From contig NZ_CP080417.1 of NCBI RefSeq assembly GCF_019457535.1, forward strand, positions 372,001 through 436,000: 64,000 nt of DNA, written 5' to 3'. Source of the DNA: Shewanella halotolerans. Lineage in GTDB: Bacteria; Pseudomonadota; Gammaproteobacteria; Enterobacterales; Shewanellaceae. Shown piece by piece: positions 53,123 to 60,347 of the stretch. The translations under genes were made by a program, and so were the position numbers. How positions within the stretch are numbered: position 1 is the first letter of the stretch; every line of letters starts with the position of its first letter. The notes beneath the pieces are model-generated. The model saw nothing but the letters and a program-made list of their open reading frames with translations, was not told the DNA's origin and made no database searches.

Positions 53123-53518
53123 TTAGGTGTGATACTTCACGGCCATGTCGATCAGCGGCTCACGGCTGGCCTTGGCGGCGCGCAGCCTGGCCAGATAGTT
53201 CTCCCACAGATCTACCTGATTGGTGGCCAGATCATAGAGCACCTTCCAGGAGTAGAGGCCTGTGTCGTGGCCGTCGTCGAACACCAGCTTGACCGCATAG
53301 TTGCCTACAGGGGTGATGGCGTTGATATTGACGTTCTTCTTGTGGGTGACCAGCACGGGATTGCCGTGACCATGGACCTCGGCCGAGGGGGAGTAGACCC
53401 TTAGGAGTTCGCAGCTCAAGGTAAATTGCTGGCCGTTGTCGAAACTTATCTCCAGCTGGCGCGACTTGCGCTTGAGTTTGAGCCCTGTGACCTTGGGCGT
53501 ATCGCTTTGGGGGGTCAT
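53123..53518 (-). CDS. DUF971 family protein
   Basis: 131 residues, GBBH-like N-terminal domain (DUF971), a small zinc-binding-type fold also found at the N-terminus of gamma-butyrobetaine hydroxylase. Conserved blocks: LEISFDNGQQFTLSCELLRV, VNINAITPVGNYAVKLVFDDGHDTGLYSW (keys V-I-P-G-Y-DDGHDTGLYSW). Frequently adjacent to hslVU in gammaproteobacteria. Function is not established. It is separated from hslU by a terminator. Confidence 0.85.
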   Translation of the reverse strand: MTPQSDTPKVTGLKLKRKSRQLEISFDNGQQFTLSCELLRVYSPSAEVHGHGNPVLVTHKKNVNINAITPVGNYAVKLVFDDGHDTGLYSWKVLYDLATNQVDLWENYLARLRAAKASREPLIDMAVKYHT

Positions 53519-53554
53519 ATGCTTCGCCTATTCGTGGGAGGGTATCCCTGGTTA

Positions 53555-53590
53555 AAAAAGAGGGCCCGCAGGGGAACTGACGGGCCCTTT
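53555..53590 (-). terminator. terminator of hslVU
   Basis: Read on the minus strand, AAGGGCCCG / CGGGCCCTC with a 12-nt loop, then TTTTTTAAC. It starts 5 bp after the hslU stop, so DUF971 and DUF3859 need their own promoter or read-through. Confidence 0.88.
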
Positions 53591-53594
53591 AAGT

Positions 53595-54920
53595 TTACAG
53601 GATGAAGCGGCTGAGATCTTCGTCCTGTACCAAGTTCTCCAGGTGAGCGTTGACATAGTCGGCATCGATCACAGTCGTGCTGCCTGACTTGTCCGAGGCC
53701 TCGAAGGAGAGATCTTCCATCAGGCGCTCCATCACTGTATGCAGGCGGCGGGCACCGATATTTTCGGTGCGCTCGTTCACCTGCCAGGCAGCTTGAGCGA
53801 TGCGCTCGATACCCGACTCGCTAAACTCGACCTTAACGCCTTCGGTGGCCATCAATGCCACATACTGCTCGGTGAGCGAGGCATGGGGCTCGGTGAGGAT
53901 GCGTTTAAAGTCGTTGGCAGACAGGGCTTCCAGCTCGACGCGGATTGGCAGACGGCCCTGCAACTCGGGGATGAGATCCGATGGTTTAGACATCTGGAAC
54001 GCGCCCGAGGCGATAAACAGGATATGGTCTGTCTTGACCATGCCGTGCTTGGTGTTCACCGTGCAGCCTTCCACCAGAGGCAGTAGGTCGCGCTGAACCC
54101 CTTCGCGAGAGACGTCTGGGCCTGAGGTGTCGCCACGCTTACAGATCTTGTCGATCTCATCTAGGAAGACGATGCCGTGTTGCTCGACCAGTTCGATCGC
54201 CTGCTCTTTAAGATCGTCAGGGTTCACCAGCTTGGCGGCTTCCTCTTCGATCAACAGCTTATAGGCTTCCTTGATGGTCATCTTGCGACGCTTGCTGGCG
54301 CCAGGGCCCATGTTTTGGAACATGCTCTGGAGCTGGCTGGTCATCTCTTCCATGCCGGGTGGCGACATGATCTCTATGCCTACCTGAGGCGCGGCGATAT
54401 CGATCTCGATCTCTTTGTCGTCCAGCTGGCCTTCGCGTAGCTTCTTGCGGAACACCTGACGAGTGCCGGTGTCATCTTTCTTCTCAGTGTCCCAGTCTTC
54501 CTTGGGTTTAGGTAGCAGGGCATCGAGAATACGCTCTTCGGCCGCTTCTTCGGCTCTGAACTTACACTTGGCCATCTGCTCTTCGCGGGTCAGCTTGACG
54601 GCGGCGTCGGTGAGGTCACGGATGATCTGCTCGACCTCCTTACCCACGTAACCGACTTCGGTAAACTTAGTGGCTTCGACCTTGATGAAAGGCGCCTTGG
54701 CTAGCTTGGCCAGACGGCGGGCGATCTCTGTCTTACCTACACCCGTGGGGCCTATCATCAGAATGTTTTTTGGGGTGACTTCTTGGCGCAGCGCGGCATC
54801 TAGCTGCATACGACGCCAGCGGTTACGCAGGGCGATAGCGACCGAACGCTTGGCGTTTTGCTGGCCTATGATGTGGCTGTCCAGCTCGTGAACAATCTCG
54901 CGTGGAGTCATCTCAGACAT
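53595..54920 (-). CDS. hslU: ATP-dependent protease ATPase subunit HslU
   Basis: AAA+ unfoldase that feeds HslV. 441 residues (443 in E. coli). Walker A GPTGVGKTEIARRLAKL, Walker B IVFLDEIDKI, pore-loop region GYVGKEVEQIIRDL, I-domain in the middle, sensor-1 region IASGAFQMSKPSDLIPELQG, and sensor-2 GARRLHTVMERL; the C-terminal SRFIL tail docks into HslV. Co-transcribed from the sigma-32 promoter upstream of hslV. Confidence 0.98.
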   Translation of the reverse strand: MSEMTPREIVHELDSHIIGQQNAKRSVAIALRNRWRRMQLDAALRQEVTPKNILMIGPTGVGKTEIARRLAKLAKAPFIKVEATKFTEVGYVGKEVEQIIRDLTDAAVKLTREEQMAKCKFRAEEAAEERILDALLPKPKEDWDTEKKDDTGTRQVFRKKLREGQLDDKEIEIDIAAPQVGIEIMSPPGMEEMTSQLQSMFQNMGPGASKRRKMTIKEAYKLLIEEEAAKLVNPDDLKEQAIELVEQHGIVFLDEIDKICKRGDTSGPDVSREGVQRDLLPLVEGCTVNTKHGMVKTDHILFIASGAFQMSKPSDLIPELQGRLPIRVELEALSANDFKRILTEPHASLTEQYVALMATEGVKVEFSESGIERIAQAAWQVNERTENIGARRLHTVMERLMEDLSFEASDKSGSTTVIDADYVNAHLENLVQDEDLSRFIL

Positions 54921-54975
54921 AAGTATCCCTTAATGCTTGGGTGCATACGTTTGGTAACAGTGAGCGGGCTCAGTG

Positions 54976-55500
54976 TTAGTAATTCAGTTCTTCTATCGTC
55001 TTGAATTGGTTAGTGAATACACAGATGTCACCGGCAATGGTCAAAGACTTTTCGGCGATCTCCTTGGCGCTGAGATCGGTATTTTCCAGCAGTGCCGTGG
55101 CCGCGGCTTGGGCAAAGTTGCCGCCTGAGCCTATGGCGATCAGGTCGTTTTCTGGCTGCACCACATCGCCGTTACCTGTGATGATCAGGCTGCATTCGGT
55201 ATCGGCTACCGCCAAGAGTGCCTCGAGCTTGCGCAGCACCCTGTCTGAGCGCCAATCTTTGGCCATCTCGACCGCGGCGCGCATCAGATGGCCCTGATGC
55301 ATCTCTAACTTAGATTCGAAGCGTTCGAATAGGGTGAAGGCATCGGCGGTGCCGCCGGCAAAGCCCGCGAGGACCTTGTTGTGATACAGGCGTCGAACCT
55401 TTCTGGCGTTTCCTTTCATCACTGTATTTCCCAGTGATACCTGGCCGTCTCCGGCAATGACAACCTGATTATTGCGACGTACTGAAACGATTGTGGTCAC
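54976..55500 (-). CDS. hslV: ATP-dependent protease peptidase subunit HslV
   Basis: Threonine peptidase of the HslVU complex. About 174 residues from GTG 55500, chosen because the mature catalytic Thr (TTIVSVRRNNQVVIAGDGQV) must follow the first residue; the open frame reaches 55584, which would bury that Thr. AGAGGAAATA precedes the start. GNTVMKGNARKVRRLYHNKV and GGTADAFTLFERFE are family motifs. Followed by hslU after a 55-bp gap. Confidence 0.97.
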   Translation of the reverse strand: MTTIVSVRRNNQVVIAGDGQVSLGNTVMKGNARKVRRLYHNKVLAGFAGGTADAFTLFERFESKLEMHQGHLMRAAVEMAKDWRSDRVLRKLEALLAVADTECSLIITGNGDVVQPENDLIAIGSGGNFAQAAATALLENTDLSAKEIAEKSLTIAGDICVFTNQFKTIEELNY

Positions 55501-55557
55501 GGTATTTCCTCTTCTCAAGCCGACGAGTAGGAAACTCATCGGTGGACAATAGCTTAG

Positions 55558-55585
55558 ATATGGGGATGGCATTTTGTTTTTCAAG
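55558..55585 (-). promoter_or_regulatory. sigma-32 heat-shock promoter of hslVU
   Basis: On the minus strand: -35 CTTGAAA, 13-bp spacer, -10 CCCCATAT, exact matches to the RpoH consensus (CTTGAAA, N11-16, CCCCATNT). It lies about 60 bp upstream of the hslV GTG, exactly where expected. Confidence 0.9.
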
Positions 55586-56093
55586 GGAGATCAACCATAG
55601 GTTTACCCACGCCAGAGGAGAAAAGCCGAGTTTTGTGCCTCTGCGACCTAAAAGCCGTTTATTTTTATCGCCTTACTCATTCAAGTATGACGCTGGGGCT
55701 AATACTAAAGAGGGGGGGCGTCTGGGCAAAATTAGCCGCTTGGTGGTGGGCTTTCATACCTTAGCCGGATGAAGGGGGAGAGGCTTGTCCGCATACTTTT
55801 GCCTGCCAGCACAGGCTGGCGCTTGTTTCTAAGCCGCTTGTTTCAAACATGGGGATGAAAGGAAAACGGTTCGCGGTGTAGGGTCGACAGGCCGGAGGTT
55901 GCACGGTGACGCTTGTCGGGATCTTCGCAGGATGCGCCAACATCGAGTGATGGGCGAAGAAGATTCGGCATCTGGTAATCGCAGTTTCATGTTACTGCTG
56001 AGACTTGCATAGGATTGCACCACCTAGGTGGTGTGCACAGGGGTTGCCTCAGGCGAGCGCCCCGACAGATAAATTTAGTAAAGGATATTACTC
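55586..56093. other. 508-bp region with structured leader upstream of the amyloid gene
   Basis: No credible gene. On the plus strand it can fold: CGACAGGC/GCTTGTCG (from 55886) and an ATCTTC..GC/GCGAAGAAGAT arm pair (about 55920-55970). A 16-bp perfect palindrome CACCACCTAGGTGGTG is at 56018-56033, and AAAGGA at 56080-56085 is the ribosome site of the curlin-like gene. It may hold a long regulated 5' leader. Confidence 0.5.
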
Positions 56094-57788
56094 ATGACAA
56101 AGCTACTTCCACTGGCCGCCGCTATTGCGATGACAATAGGTACCGCCCACGCTGCCGACAGCACGGCGACAACTTCACAAAATGGTTCGGGTAACATTGC
56201 TTCGACGGTGCAGACTGGTACTAACCATACTGCGGCCATCAACACCGCCCTGGGTTTCGACAGCTCGGCAACTATCGACCAAGCCGGTGATGCACAAACG
56301 GCCACCATCAATCAGATCGGCGGCGTCGCGAACTCTAGCGCCATGGTGACTCAGTCTGTGTCGTCAAATAACGCTACCGTTAACCAAGAGCACATGGACA
56401 ACACTCATGCGACGGTTACCCAGGCCGGTGAGAGCAACAACGCCGATGTGAACCAGCTGCATGTTAACGACTCGCAGGCGATCGTTGTGCAACAAGGCAA
56501 CACCAACAACGCCAACATCAGACAGTATGGTTTCGGCATCCATAACCCAGCCGGTTCAACCATATTGCAGACTGGTAACAACAACAGCGCTAACACAGAT
56601 CAAGATACCTCTACCGACGCCCTGTCGACCGTAGTACAGACCGGCGCCGAGAACATTGCTAACGTTAATCAGATGAACAACGCCGAGCGTTCGGTTGTTG
56701 CGATTAATCAGATCACCAACAGCTCTATGGCAACGGCGACTCAGGATGGCTCTGCCGACTCGAGCATCACCATCAACCAGATCAACGGCTCAATCGGCAC
56801 CGCCGATGTGACCCAGAGCAACGGCAGCGATAACCTGGCGAGCGTGACTCAGGATGATAACAGCCTGAATGCCACGGCGAGCGTGTCGCAAACTGGCAGC
56901 TTCAACCATGTGAATACACTGCAACAGCATGCCATCAACACCAGTCTGAGCGTGATGCAAAATGGTGAGTCTAACATCGCCTCAGTTAATCAAGAGCATG
57001 TGAACGACAGCGTTGCGACCGTGAATGTGACTGGTGACACCAACACCACCACAGTGCGTCAGTATGGCTTCGGTTACCATGAGCCAGCGTCGGCGACCGT
57101 AACGACTGTGGGTAACTTCAACAACGTGAACATCAACCAGGATACTTCATTCATGGCTGAGGCCAGCGTAAACCAGGTGGGTAACGGTAACATCGCCCTG
57201 GTGAGCCAGCTTAACGAGTCTGATAATTCCAAGGTGTTCATCGACCAGATCGATGCCAGCGAAAACGGTAATGTTGTTGTGGCGCAGGATCAGGCTGCCG
57301 ACTCTACGGCGACTGTGATGCAGTCAGGTGTTAATGGTTCGGCGGTATTTGTGGCCCAGGGCCCAGGTAGCCAGCTGAATGCCAACGTGAATCAAACTGC
57401 TAGCGTGGGCGGTATCGTAAACATCAATCAGGATGGCCTAGATCAAGGTGCCATGGTGAGCCAGAGCGGCACAGACAACATGGCCGACATTGACCAGACT
57501 GCCTCGCTAAACCGCGTGACTGTTGCTCAGATGGGCGATTTCGGTGCCGCCGATATCGACCAGACAGGCAACAACAACGAAGGTTGGGTTAACCAGAGCG
57601 GTGGCGAATACAATGACGTCGTGCTGCTGCAACAGGGCGATGACAACTACGCCATGATCGAGCAATCTGGCCTGGGGCTTGATGGCGCACACAACCTGGC
57701 GACCATCAACCAGCTGGGCATGAACGATAGTGCTTCTATCATGCAGGCTGGTGGTTTCGGTAACACTGCGACCATCACCCAGAACTAA
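56094..57788 (+). CDS. large secreted curlin-repeat (CsgA-like) amyloid candidate
   Basis: 564 residues. Signal peptide MTKLLPLAAAIAMTIGTAHA, then almost entirely Asn/Gln/Ser/Thr/Ala-rich repeats of about 20-24 residues in the curlin form (A-V-Q-G-N-A-I-Q pattern), for example VMQSGVNGSAVFVAQG, ATINQLGMNDSASIMQAGGF. No cysteine is seen and few basic residues. Curlin proteins form extracellular amyloid (curli). It is several times longer than CsgA (about 150). A roughly 120-residue module is duplicated with an offset of 179 residues (RQYGFG at 143 and 322, each followed by H-x-PA then QDTS). No csgB/D/E/F/G is nearby, so secretion must use genes elsewhere or another route. A terminator follows. 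Confidence 0.85.
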   Translation: MTKLLPLAAAIAMTIGTAHAADSTATTSQNGSGNIASTVQTGTNHTAAINTALGFDSSATIDQAGDAQTATINQIGGVANSSAMVTQSVSSNNATVNQEHMDNTHATVTQAGESNNADVNQLHVNDSQAIVVQQGNTNNANIRQYGFGIHNPAGSTILQTGNNNSANTDQDTSTDALSTVVQTGAENIANVNQMNNAERSVVAINQITNSSMATATQDGSADSSITINQINGSIGTADVTQSNGSDNLASVTQDDNSLNATASVSQTGSFNHVNTLQQHAINTSLSVMQNGESNIASVNQEHVNDSVATVNVTGDTNTTTVRQYGFGYHEPASATVTTVGNFNNVNINQDTSFMAEASVNQVGNGNIALVSQLNESDNSKVFIDQIDASENGNVVVAQDQAADSTATVMQSGVNGSAVFVAQGPGSQLNANVNQTASVGGIVNINQDGLDQGAMVSQSGTDNMADIDQTASLNRVTVAQMGDFGAADIDQTGNNNEGWVNQSGGEYNDVVLLQQGDDNYAMIEQSGLGLDGAHNLATINQLGMNDSASIMQAGGFGNTATITQN

Positions 57789-57806
57789 GCGATTAACGCA
57801 GACAAC

Positions 57807-57834
57807 AAAAAGCCAGCATTACGCTGGCTTTTTT
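57807..57834 (+). terminator. terminator of the curlin-like gene
   Basis: AAAAAGCCAGC / GCTGGCTTTTT hairpin with loop ATTAC, then TTTATT, about 20 bp after the stop. Confidence 0.92.
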
Positions 57835-57848
57835 ATTGCCTCAAACAT

Positions 57849-57870
57849 AAAAAAACGGACCAGGGCCCGT
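57849..57870 (-). terminator. terminator of ftsN
   Basis: On the minus strand ACGGGCCCTGGTCCGT forms an imperfect hairpin followed by TTTTTTTATG, about 20 bp after the ftsN stop. Confidence 0.65.
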
Positions 57871-57886
57871 CTTTAGTCTGCTAAGG

Positions 57887-58465
57887 CTAGCCGCCTTCCC
57901 AGAACCAAATCTGACAGCCGTTGAGGCCGCCACGTTGTAGTATGTGGCGATGTTTCTCGGCAAGGCGTTTACGCTCATAGGGGCCGAGCACCACCTTATA
58001 CCAGGTGCCGTTGCTGCCGCTGACCTTACGCACCTGCGCCTCCAGGCCCTGGAAGGCGATCACCGCCTTCATCTCATTGGCCTGAGCCTCTTTCCTGAAG
58101 GAGCCGCATTGCATCTGATAGGGACGGGTCGGCGCGGTGTTTTCTGGGATATCCACCTCGACCTGCTTATTCTCCAGCTCCTCCTGGTAGGTCCACTCCT
58201 CCTTGGGCTTAGGCGGCAGCGCATTGGGGTCCTTCTTGACCACCTTAGGCTTAACCGTTTGTACCTCGGGCTGAGTCTCTACTTTGTCGGCGCTGTCGTT
58301 GATGCTCCAGAGGAAGTAGCCGAAACCGCCTACTAATCCTAGGGTCACCAGAGAGAGCACGAAGGGGAAACGTCTCGGCTTTGGTGCCGGCTGACGTCGG
58401 CCACCCGTGCTCTTCTTACGTCCTTTCGAGGCAGGTCTTCTGTTGGCGTAATCGCGATTGCTCAT
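57887..58465 (-). CDS. ftsN: cell division protein FtsN (SPOR domain)
   Basis: 192 residues. Short Arg/Lys-rich cytoplasmic segment (RRPASKGRKKSTGGRRQP), one membrane helix (FPFVLSLVTLGLVGGFGYFLW), Pro/Lys-rich periplasmic linker, then a C-terminal SPOR domain (YQMQCGSFRKEAQANEMKA, WYKVVLGPYERKRLAEKH). FtsN activates septal peptidoglycan synthesis. It lies 14 bp after argS, conserved in the group. Shorter than E. coli FtsN (319), mainly in the linker. Confidence 0.88.
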   Translation of the reverse strand: MSNRDYANRRPASKGRKKSTGGRRQPAPKPRRFPFVLSLVTLGLVGGFGYFLWSINDSADKVETQPEVQTVKPKVVKKDPNALPPKPKEEWTYQEELENKQVEVDIPENTAPTRPYQMQCGSFRKEAQANEMKAVIAFQGLEAQVRKVSGSNGTWYKVVLGPYERKRLAEKHRHILQRGGLNGCQIWFWEGG

Positions 58466-58479
58466 CCTGGCGCCCTATA

Positions 58480-60225
58480 CTACATGCGTTCTAAGGTTTC
58501 GATACCCAGTAGATCCAGGCCCTGCTTCAGCGTCTTAGCGGTCAGTTGTGCCAGCAATAGACGGCTCTTCTTCTCATCTTCGCTGTCGGCCGCCAGCACT
58601 GGGCAGGCCTCGTAGAAACTTGAGAAGGCGCCCGCCAGTTCAAACAGGTAGCCACACAGGGCGTGAGGCTGACCCTTGGCCACCATGCGACCTAGCACCT
58701 CGGCAAACTGGGCCAGCTTGTTGCCCAGCTCTTTCTCTTTGTCGTGCTCCAGCTTGATGCTGGCGCCCGTGAGGTCGATATCGGCCGCACGCTTGAAGAT
58801 GCCTGCAACACGTGTGTAGGCGTAAAGCAGGTAAGGCGCCGTGTTGCCCTCGAAGCTCAGCATCTGCTCGAAGCTGAAGATGTAGTCGCTGGCGCGATTC
58901 TTCGAGAGATCGGCATATTTCACCGAGGCGATACCCACCACTTTGGCGATCTTGGCCAGCTCCTCTTCATCCATATCAGGATTCTTGCTGCGTACCAGTT
59001 CAAGCGCACGGGTCTCGGCCTCGCTCAGCAGGTCAACCAGCTTCACCACCCCACCAGAGCGGGTCTTGAATGGGCGACCATCTTCGCCGTTCATGGTGCC
59101 AAAGCCCATGTGTTCTAGGCTCATCTCTGGACGGACGAAGTTAGCGGTGCGGGCCAGGCTGAATACCTGCTGGAAGTGCAGGGCCTGACGCAGGTCGACG
59201 AAGTACAGGGCGCGGTCGGCCTTGAGTACGTTTGAGCGATAGCGCATCGCCGCCAGATCGCTGGTGGCATACAGGAAGCCGCCGTCGGCCTTCTGGATGA
59301 TCACCGGCAGTGGTTCACCCTCTTTGGTTTGGAACTCATCCTGGAAGACCACCTTGGCGCCGTTACTTTCAGACAGCAGCCCCTGGGCATCCAGATCCAC
59401 TACCACCTGCTCGAGGTCATCGTTGTAGGCGCTCTCGCCGCGCACGTCGGCGCGGGTCAGGCTCACACCCAGACGCTCATAAACTTCGTGACAGTGGCTT
59501 AGGGAGATATCGTTAAATTCACGCCATAGCTTGTTGCAGTACTCGTCGCCCGATTGCAGCTCAACCACGAGCTGGCGAGCGCGGGTAGCAAACTCTTCCG
59601 ACTCGTCGAAACGTACCTTGGCGGCGCGGTAGAAGCTCTCGAGATCTGCCAGTTCAACCTGGGCTTGCTCGCCTTGCTTAGCGCGTAGCTCTTCCATGTA
59701 GGCCAGCAGCATGCCGAACTGGGTGCCCCAGTCGCCGACGTGATTCTGGCGGATCACCTTGTGACCCTGGAACTCCAGCGCGCGTACCACGGCGTCACCG
59801 ATAATGGTTGAACGTAGGTGACCTACGTGCATCTCTTTGGCCAGGTTTGGCGACGAGTAGTCAACCACTACTGTCTGCGGCGTCGGCAGGACTACGCCCA
59901 GGTGATCGTCGTTCAGGGCGGTCATCAGCTGGTTGGTCAGGGCGTTCTCATCGATAAAGAAGTTGATGAAACCTGGGCCGGCGATCTCAACCTTAGCCAC
60001 CTGGCTGTCTTGTGGCAGGCTATCGATTATCAGCTGTGCGACCTCACGAGGATTCTTGCGAGCCACCTTGGTCAGCATCATGGCTAGGTTGGTGGCAAAA
60101 TCACCGTGGGTTTTGTCTTTGGTTCGGTCAACCTGAATACGAGCCTCAAAATCGGCAGGAATGATCGCCTGCTGTTTTAGGGTTTGAATGGCTTGTTCGA
60201 GCAAAGATTGAATATGTGATTTCAT
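58480..60225 (-). CDS. argS: arginyl-tRNA synthetase
   Basis: Class I aminoacyl-tRNA synthetase; 581 residues (577 in E. coli). Add-1 domain at the N-terminus, HIGH-like HVGHLRSTIIGDAVVRAL, preceded by VDYSSPNLAKEM, the KMSK-like FKTRSGGVVKL, and the C-terminal anticodon-binding helices ending in LDLLGIETLERM. Operon-like order argS-ftsN. Confidence 0.98.
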   Translation of the reverse strand: MKSHIQSLLEQAIQTLKQQAIIPADFEARIQVDRTKDKTHGDFATNLAMMLTKVARKNPREVAQLIIDSLPQDSQVAKVEIAGPGFINFFIDENALTNQLMTALNDDHLGVVLPTPQTVVVDYSSPNLAKEMHVGHLRSTIIGDAVVRALEFQGHKVIRQNHVGDWGTQFGMLLAYMEELRAKQGEQAQVELADLESFYRAAKVRFDESEEFATRARQLVVELQSGDEYCNKLWREFNDISLSHCHEVYERLGVSLTRADVRGESAYNDDLEQVVVDLDAQGLLSESNGAKVVFQDEFQTKEGEPLPVIIQKADGGFLYATSDLAAMRYRSNVLKADRALYFVDLRQALHFQQVFSLARTANFVRPEMSLEHMGFGTMNGEDGRPFKTRSGGVVKLVDLLSEAETRALELVRSKNPDMDEEELAKIAKVVGIASVKYADLSKNRASDYIFSFEQMLSFEGNTAPYLLYAYTRVAGIFKRAADIDLTGASIKLEHDKEKELGNKLAQFAEVLGRMVAKGQPHALCGYLFELAGAFSSFYEACPVLAADSEDEKKSRLLLAQLTAKTLKQGLDLLGIETLERM

Positions 60226-60347
60226 TGGCGTTTAATCGACAGTTGCTAAATAAAAAGATTCAGGGATAACCGCGTATTTTAGCCGTTTGTGGTGGCCAAT
60301 TGCTATCCTCTGGTCGGATTTTTATGAGCTATTTTTGCATTTTTTGA

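Noticed and set aside
55761..56023. Overlapping short frames on the minus strand upstream of the amyloid gene
   Set aside because: Composition is Ser/Pro/Arg/Cys-rich, typical of the opposite strand of structured DNA; no ribosome site and no family.
55586..56093. c-di-GMP riboswitch in the amyloid leader
   Set aside because: Inspected for the GEMM-I core (CACGCACAGGGCAAACC with GGACGCAAAGCC). I could not find a convincing match on either strand; only generic hairpins remain.
56094..57788. CRISPR array in the repeat-rich gene
   Set aside because: The repeats are protein-level curlin repeats in one open frame, not identical direct repeats with unique spacers.
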